64,000 bases of DNA. Origin: Bacteroidota bacterium (GTDB lineage: Bacteria; Bacteroidota; Bacteroidia; NS11-12g; UBA9320). Location of the stretch: positions 111,001 to 175,000 of the forward strand of contig NVWV01000011.1 in the NCBI GenBank assembly GCA_002746305.1, written 5' to 3'. Positions 53,414 to 62,502 of this stretch are shown here, one piece after another. The position numbers and the translations under genes were made by a program. The notes beneath the pieces were generated by a model. That model was not told the DNA's origin, searched no databases, and saw only the letters and a program-made list of their open reading frames with translations. Numbering within the stretch: the first letter of the stretch is position 1; every line of letters starts with the position of its first letter.

Positions 53414-54334
53414 CTATAGTTTTAAAAAGGGGTACTGTTTGTGAAGTAAAGCTTTTTTCTCCGTCAATTGCTTTTGATATAAGTCAGTATCATCTGGTCT
53501 ATGATCTTCAAAATCGCGATACTTTTTGACATCATCTAGCGTTTTTAGGGCTGAATTACTAAAATAAGTAGAGGCAAATCTGTCCCAAATGTATTTTTCT
53601 GCCTGAGCAGTAGGGTGTGTTAAGTCTTCTTTTGCAAAACGATAATCACGTAATTCATCTATGAAAATTTCATAGGAAGGGAAATATGATGTCTCTTTAT
53701 TCAAGGCGTTAACCTCATGTATTGCAGCTATTAAAGTTGCCTTGCTTCTACTACTTTCAACTATGCCACTTCTTAAATGCCGAATAGGACTCACAGTTAA
53801 TATGATTTTAGCTTTAGAATTTAAAGTATGAATGTCTTTTACAATTTGAGAAATTGCATGCTTTATCTCATCAAAAGAAAGTTGTTCTTGAACAAACTCA
53901 TTATTCGAGACTCTATGGCAATTAGCTACGGTTATGGATTTGTGTTTGTATACCAACGATGTTCCCAAAGTTATTAAAATACAATTAGATGTTTTTAGAG
54001 CATTCTGAGCTTCTTTTAATAAAGAATTACTCTCTTCAATGGCAAGAGGAAAGTTATTGTATTTGAAATTGCCATGATGTTCCCACGAGAATATTGATTT
54101 TCTATTCTCAAAGTCAGAGGCCGTATAAAGCTGCTGGTTAACTATTCTAGATACAATTTTTCCAATACTGATTGGATTGTAAAGTATTCCAAATGGATTC
54201 GAGTAAACTTCGAGGCCAAGTTGGGCCATTCTCTGAGCTTGATTTTGAGCAAAGCATGAACCTAGTGTAAAGAAGCTAGGCCATTCTATCTTTAAGTTCT
54301 GTTTTGGGATGTCAAAATCTATTTTGAATTTCAC
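53414..54334 (-). CDS. GSCFA domain protein (SGNH hydrolase-like)
   Basis: The 306-residue protein has the family's name motif GSCFA (TLGSCFAQNQA, about 24-34), which is the SGNH-type nucleophile block, plus later conserved parts LITLGTSLVYKH, TVSPIRHLR and PTAQAEKYIWDRF. GSCFA proteins are predicted esterases or acyltransferases in Bacteroidota and others. The start is GTG at 54334, six bases after the box TAAATTCG. It is co-transcribed with the RmlD-like gene. Confidence 0.92.
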   Translation of the reverse strand: MKFKIDFDIPKQNLKIEWPSFFTLGSCFAQNQAQRMAQLGLEVYSNPFGILYNPISIGKIVSRIVNQQLYTASDFENRKSIFSWEHHGNFKYNNFPLAIEESNSLLKEAQNALKTSNCILITLGTSLVYKHKSITVANCHRVSNNEFVQEQLSFDEIKHAISQIVKDIHTLNSKAKIILTVSPIRHLRSGIVESSRSKATLIAAIHEVNALNKETSYFPSYEIFIDELRDYRFAKEDLTHPTAQAEKYIWDRFASTYFSNSALKTLDDVKKYRDFEDHRPDDTDLYQKQLTEKKALLHKQYPFLKL

Positions 54335-54340
54335 TCACTG

Positions 54341-54348
54341 CGAATTTA
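54341..54348 (-). promoter_or_regulatory. Promoter -7 box of the GSCFA gene (TAAATTCG)
   Basis: TTCG variant on the minus strand, ending 6 bases before the GTG start. Confidence 0.5.
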
Positions 54349-54358
54349 AGTCAAATAA

Positions 54359-54385
54359 AAAGCCCAAGCATATAGCTTAGGCTTT
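54359..54385 (-). terminator. Terminator between the tandem lipoproteins and GSCFA
   Basis: 11-base arms (AAAGCCTAAGC and GCTTGGGCTTT, one mismatch), loop TATAT, followed on the minus strand by an A/T run. It ends the upstream lipoprotein transcript and insulates the GSCFA promoter. Confidence 0.85.
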
Positions 54386-54406
54386 AAGTTTTTTTTAGAT
54401 CTCAAC

Positions 54407-55183
54407 CTACTTGCAATCGTAAGCAAAGTTAAAGATGGTAGGGCTGGAGAAGCCAATTTCATCTCTTTTTGTAGGATAATCTTGGTCGTTATAAATATAG
54501 CTATTTGAGACATCTACAAACGAACCATAATTATAGGTAGCAGTAACTACATTGTTGATTCCTAGGTTAGCTTCGTCTCCACCCAAAAGCTCAAAAATTA
54601 GCAGGGAAGGACTTAATAAATAAGGATTTTTCTTGTTGTCAGTTGTGATATTAGTTATGGAGTAAGAAAGATTAAAAACATCTTTATCGGCATCGTATTC
54701 TTGATTTATAACTTTAGTTACATTCCCATCCGAATTGTATGTGATATTGGTGACATCAACTATAACATCATTTCCATTACTTACTTCATGAGACTCCAAA
54801 GTTACATATCTGCCATTTTTAGATTTTAAGATAAAATAGAACTTTTCGCCGTCTTCTTCAAATTCGATTTTGTACGGTAAATCATTACCATCATAGGTGA
54901 TAACACCTACAGATTCATCAAATGTTAACGAGGTTAACTTTCCGTCCTTATAGATGAAATCCGTAGCTCCATCGGGATCTTGTCTTTGTGTAAGAAGTCC
55001 ATCTGTATTATAAGTGAAGGTTGAATTGTAAGAACTGCCATCAGAAGTTTCACCAATTCCTGTAAGTTGACAAGAAATGGTTTTTGTAGGTTCAGGATCA
55101 GAAGTCTCCTCACTACAAGACTGTAAAGTGAAAATACTTGCACCAAATACAAAAAGCAATAAGAGTTTGGCTAATTTATTCAT
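54407..55183 (-). CDS. Hypothetical lipoprotein with YD-like repeats (paralogue A)
   Basis: This lipoprotein has 258 residues. I take MNKLAKLLLLFVFGASIFTLQSC (lipobox LQSC) as the signal peptide; the open frame upstream of 55183 lies on the terminator of the neighbour and is not used. The mature part has short Tyr-Asn/Asp strand repeats such as FTYNTDGL, FIYKDGKL and NITYNSDGNV, like RHS/YD-type strands, with Thr/Ser-rich links. It is a paralogue of the next gene (same lipobox and strand pattern). Function unknown. It ends at its own terminator. Confidence 0.8.
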   Translation of the reverse strand: MNKLAKLLLLFVFGASIFTLQSCSEETSDPEPTKTISCQLTGIGETSDGSSYNSTFTYNTDGLLTQRQDPDGATDFIYKDGKLTSLTFDESVGVITYDGNDLPYKIEFEEDGEKFYFILKSKNGRYVTLESHEVSNGNDVIVDVTNITYNSDGNVTKVINQEYDADKDVFNLSYSITNITTDNKKNPYLLSPSLLIFELLGGDEANLGINNVVTATYNYGSFVDVSNSYIYNDQDYPTKRDEIGFSSPTIFNFAYDCK

Positions 55184-55202
55184 GGTTACAAAGAAACAAA
55201 AA

Positions 55203-55230
55203 AAGGCTGCATCCATTAGGATGCAGCCTT
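55203..55230 (-). terminator. Perfect terminator after lipoprotein paralogue B
   Basis: 12-base perfect arms (AAGGCTGCATCC and GGATGCAGCCTT) around a 4-base loop, followed on the minus strand by seven T. A textbook rho-independent terminator. Confidence 0.95.
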
Positions 55231-55249
55231 GGGTAAAATTAGTTTCTTT

Positions 55250-56041
55250 TTATTTACAGTTGTATGTATAATCTGTAGTCGTATTGAAGCCAAAAAGAGT
55301 TGAGGATCCGCTTGAAGGATAATCATTCGAATTGTAGTCAAACGAAGAAGCATAAGGTATTTCAAGGCTGTTTACAGTAAGTGTCGCACTTACTACATTT
55401 GAAGCTCCTAAAGATATTGGGTTGTCATCATTCATATAGAAAAAGACAAAACTAGTTTCATAAGGATTTTTCTTACCATCAGTAATAACATTACCAAGCG
55501 TTAACGTGGTTGTATATTCATCAGTGTCAGCATCATAATCTTGAGCTTCAGCATCAGTTACGCTTCCACTTGCATTGTAGGTGATAAATATTACATCGTC
55601 AATAACATCACCATCTTCCGTATCGTGGTTCTCAATTTTAGTTACTCTGCCGTCGGTAGCAGTAAGAATAGTATAACCAGCGTCTATACCGTCAGTTTTT
55701 ACGTTTATTCTTTCTGGAACATTACTTCCAGCACCATATATAAAAGTAGCTTCAGTAGATTCATCTTTTGCTAGAGAAAGTCTTCCACCTGAATATTCAA
55801 ATATCGTTGTGTCAGAAAAACCATCACCAGTACTAATTGCCATTGTAATATTGTTATCACTATTATAGGTATAGTCGATTGTTTCAATATCTCCATCACT
55901 TGTAATTTTTTCTTGTGTTATATAACAAGTTGGTGACGTAGGAGTTGGTTCTGTTGTAGTAGTATCATCAGAACAAGATTGTAAGGTAAATACACCAGCA
56001 CCTAGTGCCAATACCATGAATAATTTGAAAGTTTTTTTCAT
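55250..56041 (-). CDS. Hypothetical lipoprotein with YD-like repeats (paralogue B)
   Basis: This lipoprotein has 263 residues, with signal peptide MKKTFKLFMVLALGAGVFTLQSC and lipobox identical to paralogue A. After an Asp/Thr/Pro-rich linker (SDDTTTTEPTPTSP) the same strand pattern appears: TIDYTYNSDNN, TIFEYSGGRL, FITYNASGSV. Both copies have a NVITDGKKNPYE/NITTDNKKNPYL segment about two-thirds along. The ATG is preceded by eight A, the A-rich translation signal common in this phylum. Function unknown. Confidence 0.82.
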   Translation of the reverse strand: MKKTFKLFMVLALGAGVFTLQSCSDDTTTTEPTPTSPTCYITQEKITSDGDIETIDYTYNSDNNITMAISTGDGFSDTTIFEYSGGRLSLAKDESTEATFIYGAGSNVPERINVKTDGIDAGYTILTATDGRVTKIENHDTEDGDVIDDVIFITYNASGSVTDAEAQDYDADTDEYTTTLTLGNVITDGKKNPYETSFVFFYMNDDNPISLGASNVVSATLTVNSLEIPYASSFDYNSNDYPSSGSSTLFGFNTTTDYTYNCK

Positions 56042-56124
56042 TTTTTTTTATTTAGACTTAATTGTCAGGCAATATTCGACTTTCCATTTCACATTAATAT
56101 CATGACTTAGTAAATAATAGTATC

Positions 56125-56132
56125 TACCTTCG
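56125..56132 (+). promoter_or_regulatory. Promoter -7 box of miaB (TACCTTCG)
   Basis: TTCG variant, ending 7 bases before the TTG start codon of miaB. Together with that start it is the firmest case for the TTCG form. Confidence 0.55.
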
Positions 56133-56139
56133 CACCGCT

Positions 56140-57531
56140 TTGACAACAGAAGTACAAAAAAACACAACAAGAAAATTGTTTATAGAAAGCTATGGTTGTG
56201 CTATGAACTTTGCAGATAGTGAAGTCGTAGCTTCGATTATGGCAGAAGTAGGTGTAGAGATAACTACCGAGGAAATGGAAGCGGATATTATATTCATTAA
56301 TACCTGTTCTATAAGAGATAATGCTGAACAACGCATTAGAAACAGATTGAAGCACCTGCGTCATAATAAGAAACTGAATAAGAAATTGACTATTGGAGTT
56401 TTGGGCTGTATGGCTGAACGACTCAAAAAGCAACTCTTAGAAGAGGAAAAATTAGTGGATATAGTAGCAGGTCCTGATGCCTACAAGGAGTTGCCAATCT
56501 TGCTTCAAGAAGTAGAAGAAGGACACAAGGCAATCAATGTAATCCTCAGTCTCGAGGAAACTTATGCTGATATTCAACCTACTAGACTGAATAGCAACGG
56601 AGTAACAGCATTTATATCCATTACACGGGGGTGTGATAATATGTGTAGTTTCTGTGTCGTTCCATTTACCAGAGGTAGAGAGCGAAGCCGTAATCCAGAA
56701 AGTATATTAGCAGAAGCAAAAGATCTAGTAGCTAAGGGATATAAAGAGGTAACCCTCTTAGGGCAAAATGTAGATTCATACCTATGGTATGGAGGAGGAG
56801 CACGCAAGGATTTTAATAAGCTAACGGAAGAAGAGCAATCAAGTAGTATCTCATTTGCCAAATTGCTTGAAATGGTAGCACAAGTAGATCCCAGTTTACG
56901 GGTGCGTTTTTCAACTTCTCATCCCAAGGATATTCATGATGAAGTGCTTTTTGTGATGCAGAAGTATGATAATATAGCCAAGCATATACACTTACCCGCA
57001 CAAAGTGGAAATAGTAGAATCTTAGAAAAAATGAATCGTACCTACACACGAGAGTGGTATGAGATGAAATATAATCGCATTAAGGAATTAATACCACATT
57101 GCAGCATTAGCTGTGATATTATTACAGGTTTTTGTTCTGAAACGGAGGAGGATCATCAAGACACATTGGATTTAATGAGAACGTGTGAATTTGAGTTTAG
57201 CTATATGTACTTTTACTCTGAAAGACCAGGTACACTTGCCGCTCGTAAATACGAAGATGATATCCCAGAGGAAATTAAAAAGAAACGACTAACTGAGGTG
57301 ATAGAAGTGCAACATGAAGTTGCTAAAAGATTAAACAAAGCTCAAGAAGGTAAAGTGCATAGAGTCTTAATCGAGATGCAAAGTAAGAAGAATGAAAATG
57401 AATGGATGGGCCGTAATGAGCAAAATATTAAAGTCATCTTCCCAAAAGCCAATTATAAAATGGGCGATTATGTGGATGTACGCGTAGAACGCAGTACGAT
57501 TACAAGTTTAATTGGGGTTGGGGTGTCGTAA
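56140..57531 (+). CDS. miaB: tRNA-2-methylthio-N6-dimethylallyladenosine synthase
   Basis: Radical-SAM enzyme that adds the methylthio group to i6A37 of tRNAs. The 463-residue protein has the three cysteines of the N-terminal UPF0004 domain (SYGCAMN, INTCSIR, VLGCMAE), the radical-SAM cluster [20 protein letters not shown] (about 167-186) and a C-terminal TRAM domain ending LIGVGV. Length is typical. The start is TTG: the only in-frame ATG before the conserved domain lies within the first cysteine motif, too late to begin the protein. Its i6A substrate requires DMAPP, which the nearby isoprenoid genes supply. Confidence 0.96.
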   Translation: MTTEVQKNTTRKLFIESYGCAMNFADSEVVASIMAEVGVEITTEEMEADIIFINTCSIRDNAEQRIRNRLKHLRHNKKLNKKLTIGVLGCMAERLKKQLLEEEKLVDIVAGPDAYKELPILLQEVEEGHKAINVILSLEETYADIQPTRLNSNGVTAFISITRGCDNMCSFCVVPFTRGRERSRNPESILAEAKDLVAKGYKEVTLLGQNVDSYLWYGGGARKDFNKLTEEEQSSSISFAKLLEMVAQVDPSLRVRFSTSHPKDIHDEVLFVMQKYDNIAKHIHLPAQSGNSRILEKMNRTYTREWYEMKYNRIKELIPHCSISCDIITGFCSETEEDHQDTLDLMRTCEFEFSYMYFYSERPGTLAARKYEDDIPEEIKKKRLTEVIEVQHEVAKRLNKAQEGKVHRVLIEMQSKKNENEWMGRNEQNIKVIFPKANYKMGDYVDVRVERSTITSLIGVGVS

Positions 57532-58158
57532 GATTTATGTATAGAAACACACCTTTGAGGTGTACATGCTTACTTAAAGGGATAATCCACTAATTTTTTC
57601 CCCATCAGTCCAAAGAAATATTCTAGACCATTCCAACCCTCTCCCGCTCTTTTTTGGCAATAGTCATTGACCATTAAAATGCTTTTCTATAAAAACACCA
57701 GTCCCTCCACTATACCCACCGCAACTTTTGTGGCTGGAACATGTTTCTTCAAATTGATTCAAGGCATGGAAAAAAGAATCTCTAGAAATCTGGAATCGAT
57801 TTCAGGCCTCTATTTCTATGAAATGATTCTCATATGGACTAAACCAGTGCTATAGTTTGCATGTGCAGAAATATAAGCTGCGTCTGACTCTGTACAGTCT
57901 CTACTGAAATGGATAGTGTCCCTACTTAACGTAGTTGACACTTCTTGGCTTGGCTTGCTGGAGGAGCAACCACATACCGAACTCAGAATCAAAAACCTAG
58001 AGTCAATAGAGCGTTTTGGTTTACTAACCTGCTTTTTCCACCATTCATTATTAAGTCAAAATTAACTAAAAAATCCCTCGAGATTCAATCGAAGGATTTT
58101 TCAATATTTAAGGAGATAAACAAGTCTCATCACTCATCATCTCAAATATCATTACTAT
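57532..58158. other. 627-base gap between miaB and rocD with no supported gene
   Basis: No frame in it looks coding; the longest (about 60-70 residues) have no domain and a shadow-like composition. It begins with a 6-base stem loop (57549-57563) after miaB and ends with a bidirectional terminator (58068-58102). A 16-base stretch near 57970-57985 resembles the loop C consensus of 5S rRNA, but the pairing partners are missing. Confidence 0.65.
58068..58102. terminator. Bidirectional terminator between miaB and rocD
   Basis: AAAAATCC pairs with GGATTTTT, with inner TCGA/TCGA arms and a one-base mismatch, around a 7-base loop. A runs on one side and T runs on the other allow it to act in both directions, as suits convergent genes. 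Confidence 0.8.
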
Positions 58159-59391
58159 TTAAGTGAAACTCAAAATCGTCTTCTCTATGATGTCACACGC
58201 TTCGTGTAATTCATTTTCTGTTATTACCAAAGGAGGAGCAAATCGTATGATGTGATCATGTGTAGGTTTGGCAAGTAGACCATTGTCCTTTAAAGCATAA
58301 CACACATCCATCGCTGTTTTCTTTTCTCCATTATAATTGAAAGGAGTAATTACAACAGCGTTGAGTAAACCCTTACCTCTATAACTTTCAATTATTGGAG
58401 AATCAATCTTGCTCATTCGATTTCTAAATACCTTGCCCAAGGCTTCTGCATTTTCAGAGAGATTTTCGTCCTTTACAACATCTAATGCAGCAATTGCTAC
58501 TTTACATGCCAGTGGATTCCCTCCAAAAGTACTTCCGTGTTCGCCTGGTTTTATACACAGCATGATGTCATCATCTGCGAGTACTGCACTTACTGGGAAT
58601 ACGCCGCCGCTCACAGCTTTACCAAGAATAAGGACATCTGGCTTCACATCCTCGTGATCACAACAGATTAATTTACCAGTTCTAGCTATTCCTGTTTGCA
58701 CTTCATCTGCTATGAATAGTGCATTGTGTTTTTTACATAATTCACTTGCTTTCTTTAGGTATCCTTCATCTGGAACCATCACCCCAGCTTCTCCTTGAAT
58801 AGGTTCAACTACAAATCCTGCAATATTTGGATTGGCCTTAAGAGCATTTTCCAGTGCAGCCACATTATTATATTCAATAATTTCAATTCCAGGTAGATAT
58901 GGCCCGAAGCCGTCTCTACTACCAGGGTCTGTACTTGCAGATATTATCCCAAGTGTTCTGCCATGAAAATTTTCTGTTGCGAATAATATTACAGCTTGGT
59001 TTTTAGGAGTTCCTTTTTTATCATATGCCCATTTTCTGCAAAGTTTCAATGCAGTTTCTACAGCTTCTGCTCCCGTATTCATGGGGAGGACTTTGTCAAA
59101 ACCAAAGTATTCTGACATGTATTTTTCATATTCGCCCAGTGTATTATTGTAAAATGCTCGTGATGTTAATGTCAGGGTTTGAGCCTGATCCGTTAAGGCC
59201 TTTATAATTTTAGGATGGCAGTGACCTTGATTCACAGCACTATAAGCACTGAGGAAATCAAAGTACCTTTTGCCATTGGTATCCCATACATGTATTCCTT
59301 TACCCTTCTCCAATACCACGGGTAATGGATGGTAGTTATGTGCACCATATCTATCTTCTAATCCTATGTAATAGTCTTGTGATTGTGTCAT
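58159..59391 (-). CDS. rocD: Ornithine aminotransferase
   Basis: PLP-dependent enzyme that converts ornithine and 2-oxoglutarate to glutamate semialdehyde and glutamate. The 410-residue protein has [21 protein letters not shown] near the N-terminus, which separates ornithine from acetylornithine aminotransferases. [17 protein letters not shown], the PLP-binding Asp in [15 protein letters not shown] and the Schiff-base lysine in [16 protein letters not shown] (about 247-262) are all present. Length is normal. Its ATG lies 4 bases after an exact TAGGTTTG box. Confidence 0.94.
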   Translation of the reverse strand: MTQSQDYYIGLEDRYGAHNYHPLPVVLEKGKGIHVWDTNGKRYFDFLSAYSAVNQGHCHPKIIKALTDQAQTLTLTSRAFYNNTLGEYEKYMSEYFGFDKVLPMNTGAEAVETALKLCRKWAYDKKGTPKNQAVILFATENFHGRTLGIISASTDPGSRDGFGPYLPGIEIIEYNNVAALENALKANPNIAGFVVEPIQGEAGVMVPDEGYLKKASELCKKHNALFIADEVQTGIARTGKLICCDHEDVKPDVLILGKAVSGGVFPVSAVLADDDIMLCIKPGEHGSTFGGNPLACKVAIAALDVVKDENLSENAEALGKVFRNRMSKIDSPIIESYRGKGLLNAVVITPFNYNGEKKTAMDVCYALKDNGLLAKPTHDHIIRFAPPLVITENELHEACDIIEKTILSFT

Positions 59392-59395
59392 CGGG

Positions 59396-59403
59396 CAAAC
59401 CTA
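59396..59403 (-). promoter_or_regulatory. Promoter -7 box of rocD (TAGGTTTG)
   Basis: Exact TAnnTTTG on the minus strand, ending 4 bases before the rocD ATG, so the mRNA is probably leaderless. Confidence 0.65.
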
Positions 59404-59476
59404 ATAAAAAATCAATTTATTCTTTGGGAAAACGCTATTTCTATTTACTTCACGTTATGTATATATTGCGTATAGA

Positions 59477-62419
59477 TTGAAATCAACAAAGCTTATATCT
59501 CTTCTTGTACTCTGTTGTTTGTGTACTAGTGCTTTTGGAGGTTCCGAGTTAAAGTTACTTACCACCTCAGATTTCAATTACTATTACACTAATAGTACTG
59601 AAAGTTATATTAAGAGTATTGATACAATAATTACAGAACGTTTGGGGTATCTACAGAAAAGATTGAACTATCATACAAGTAGGCCCATTGACGTATTTAT
59701 TGAGGACTCTCCTCCAGTAACAAGGATTTTATCACTAAAATCGGAAGAAAGAGTGAAGCAAGGAGAAATTAGATTGGCTAGAAATAGAGTAATCATAAAC
59801 ATTAATCAGAGTAAACAAGAAATTGCAGAAGCCTTTTCAATGGTGACTGCTGAAATTCTAGTTGATGAGATGATGTATGGAGGTACATTGCAAGATAAAA
59901 TAAAGAGTACAAATCTCATTAATCTCCCTGTATGGGTACTGCCAGGATTGAGTTTATACCTTACATATGGATGGTCTCCAGAATTAGATAATAGTCTTAG
60001 GGTGATTCATGATGAATTTGGTTTGCAAGATTTTAATGCGATACCACAGCGGTATGATGCAATAAAAGGAGCCGCATTTTGGAAATTTATGGAGAGTAAG
60101 TATGGAGAGAGTGCAATACCAACAGTTCTTTACATGGCCCGGTTGACACGTAAATTCAATGCATCTGTATATTATTCATTTCAAACTTCGGTTCATGATA
60201 TATATTTGGATTGGAAAGATTTTTATAATAGGGCCTATCAATTAGATCAAAGTAAACCCAATCCTATTCACGGGATTGATATGGATATTGAGTCTATTGT
60301 AGATTATCTGGTTATCAATGAGAATGAATACTATACATTGGAACATTCATTTATAGGAATTAGTCTTTTTAAAAATGCTATAAATCCATCCTCAAGGGAA
60401 AAAGTACTTAATTTTTCTCATGGAGATATCCCTCTGCAACAGTTTAGTGGTGCGATATCTAAAATTGGGAATCATATTTCAGTTGTATGCAATTCAAAAA
60501 AGGGGTTAGTTATCTATACTAGTTTAGAAGATGGTGTGAGTAAGGAGATTGTTAATCTGTACAATGTTAGCAAAGTGAAATATCATGAAGGATCATATTA
60601 CATTCTTCAATCAAAACTGAATCAAAGCATATTTTGGAAATTAAAAAATGATAGCCCCGTCAAAATAGTAACATCCTCAAGATATATTAATAGCTTTGAC
60701 ATCAGAAGCGGAAATCTAGGTTGGATAGAGGAAGGATATTCGGGTGATTATATAAAACTATATGCTCTAAGTGATCATACCGTTACCTTTAATCTTCTAT
60801 TGTCATCCAAAAGTAGACAGTTCATTTTTGCCGATGATTCTATTTTATTATACAATTCTTCTCAAAATGGAATTTGGAATGGAAAGATTCTCTCTCTTTC
60901 CAGTAAAACACATAATAATGTGACAAATTATCGCTCTAATATTGTTTCACATCAGTATACTAAAGACGTATTTGTAGAATATCTTGATAGAGGAGAATTT
61001 TCGTCCTTATTCATAACAGACCACATCCAAGCCAAAGACTTCTATATATATGATACTATTCTCGGTACCTACTTTAATGATGTAACTGCAATTTCACAGA
61101 AATCAGCTTTAGTTGACCTGCAAATTAATACAGACTCATTAGAGAATTATACATTTCAGTCTCCAACTCATCCAGCAATGGATTTTACAGTATCTAATTA
61201 TGATTCACTTCGGGAAGCTAATCAGTTATCTTCATCGTATAGAATTATGGGAGAGGCACCCGAATATTTTTCTGCATCCACTGCTCTTGCAGAATTAACA
61301 AATGTTGCTGAAAAGGGGGAAGTGACTGCTTTTGATGGAGTGTATACATCATTACTTCCGACATATCTGAATATTAGAATTGGAGGTTCATTTGAGAATC
61401 AGTATCAAAACAAGTCAATAGGAATGACATATACCGGTATCCTTCAACCAGGTGCTAGAGATATTGCTGCATTCTATAGGTTTGAAAGGGCAAACGACAA
61501 TCAAATTGATTTTTTACATAGAAAGAGGTTGCTTTTTTCTGATGATAAAAGAGATAAGTATAGATCGACTATTTTATCATATACACATAAAACACCTTTA
61601 ACGTCGTATATAACGATTGTTAATATGGTTCAAGGTAGGAATGAATCTGTGATTCCTTTACTCCTTAGTGTCGAAACTGAAGAAGAGCAAGCAAGAAGTA
61701 AATGGTTAGTTAGCCTAGGTTCAACTGCAAGTTTTATTAGAAAGTTTAAGAAAAATAAGTTTAGAGCCTCTATTCAGATATCACCTATGATGAATTTGGA
61801 TAACCAACATTGGAATATTAGTGCTAGTGTAAAATTCAATTATCAGCATCGTATTAACAGATATATTAATGTTACTCAAAATCTGTATGCAGCAACTTCG
61901 CAGGGACCAAATCCTGTTTATTATATGATGGGAGGACTTTCAAATGATTTATTATCTCCTGTTTATAATCGTGAGTTCTCTTCTTATAAGAGTAACTTAA
62001 TTTATAGAAATGTTTATGGGGTTAGGGGATTTGCAGCAAACTATAGGAATGGAAACACTTTGGTCACTAATTCTATAGAATTGAGTATAAACGCTATTGA
62101 GTATATCTTCAATAGACCCATTGCTTCAGAGTTTTTTTCAAACATGTCATTTATTTCATTTGTAGATATGGGTACGGCATTTTATGGTTCAGGAATTTAT
62201 AATGAAGCCAATACACTAAATAGGCGTCAAGTAGTTTCCTCAACAGGAGCTATTGTCGTAAATATTAATGAGGTCAAAAACCCGTTTATTATGTCCTTTG
62301 GTCAAGGACTTTCAACCAAAGTGTATGGTTATAGTATCAGGTTGGATTATGCCATAGGCTTAGAGGATCAAAAGCTGAGAGAACCGCAGCTGCATTTAGG
62401 TCTTGGTTACAGACTTTAA
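59477..62419 (+). CDS. Large exported protein, peptidase-MA/TolB-like with C-terminal barrel-like region
   Basis: This 980-residue protein has a signal peptide (residues 1-21, ending SAFGG). Residues about 25-270 resemble the peptidase-MA-like region of Bacteroidota proteins (INLPVWVLPGLSLYLTYGWSPE), but no HEXXH zinc site is seen. Residues about 300-570 show beta-propeller-like strands as in TolB relatives. Residues about 630-980 have alternating hydrophobic strands ending HLGLGYRL, which looks like an outer membrane barrel. The start is TTG, and the open frame allows no better one. The combined role is unknown. Confidence 0.75.
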   Translation: MKSTKLISLLVLCCLCTSAFGGSELKLLTTSDFNYYYTNSTESYIKSIDTIITERLGYLQKRLNYHTSRPIDVFIEDSPPVTRILSLKSEERVKQGEIRLARNRVIININQSKQEIAEAFSMVTAEILVDEMMYGGTLQDKIKSTNLINLPVWVLPGLSLYLTYGWSPELDNSLRVIHDEFGLQDFNAIPQRYDAIKGAAFWKFMESKYGESAIPTVLYMARLTRKFNASVYYSFQTSVHDIYLDWKDFYNRAYQLDQSKPNPIHGIDMDIESIVDYLVINENEYYTLEHSFIGISLFKNAINPSSREKVLNFSHGDIPLQQFSGAISKIGNHISVVCNSKKGLVIYTSLEDGVSKEIVNLYNVSKVKYHEGSYYILQSKLNQSIFWKLKNDSPVKIVTSSRYINSFDIRSGNLGWIEEGYSGDYIKLYALSDHTVTFNLLLSSKSRQFIFADDSILLYNSSQNGIWNGKILSLSSKTHNNVTNYRSNIVSHQYTKDVFVEYLDRGEFSSLFITDHIQAKDFYIYDTILGTYFNDVTAISQKSALVDLQINTDSLENYTFQSPTHPAMDFTVSNYDSLREANQLSSSYRIMGEAPEYFSASTALAELTNVAEKGEVTAFDGVYTSLLPTYLNIRIGGSFENQYQNKSIGMTYTGILQPGARDIAAFYRFERANDNQIDFLHRKRLLFSDDKRDKYRSTILSYTHKTPLTSYITIVNMVQGRNESVIPLLLSVETEEEQARSKWLVSLGSTASFIRKFKKNKFRASIQISPMMNLDNQHWNISASVKFNYQHRINRYINVTQNLYAATSQGPNPVYYMMGGLSNDLLSPVYNREFSSYKSNLIYRNVYGVRGFAANYRNGNTLVTNSIELSINAIEYIFNRPIASEFFSNMSFISFVDMGTAFYGSGIYNEANTLNRRQVVSSTGAIVVNINEVKNPFIMSFGQGLSTKVYGYSIRLDYAIGLEDQKLREPQLHLGLGYRL

Positions 62420-62477
62420 TGTTTACAATTTGTAAGCATCTATTAGGGCAATAGGTGACTGACAATGCATCATCTTT

Positions 62478-62485
62478 TAGATTTG
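62478..62485 (+). promoter_or_regulatory. Promoter -7 box of purH (TAGATTTG)
   Basis: Exact TAnnTTTG, 17 bases before the purH ATG. It lies inside the longer open frame and argues for the shorter start. Confidence 0.6.
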
Positions 62486-62502
62486 CCTTATATATTACAT
62501 CA

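Noticed and set aside
57960..58000. Sequence CATACCGAACTCAGAA, similar to the loop C region of 5S rRNA
   Set aside because: The flanking bases cannot form helices II, III or the closing helix I of 5S rRNA, and no 16S or 23S gene is near. It is a chance or heavily decayed match.
57667..58166. Two frames of 62 and 73 residues in the miaB-rocD gap
   Set aside because: No promoter box, no domain and a composition like random frames; one overlaps the bidirectional terminator.
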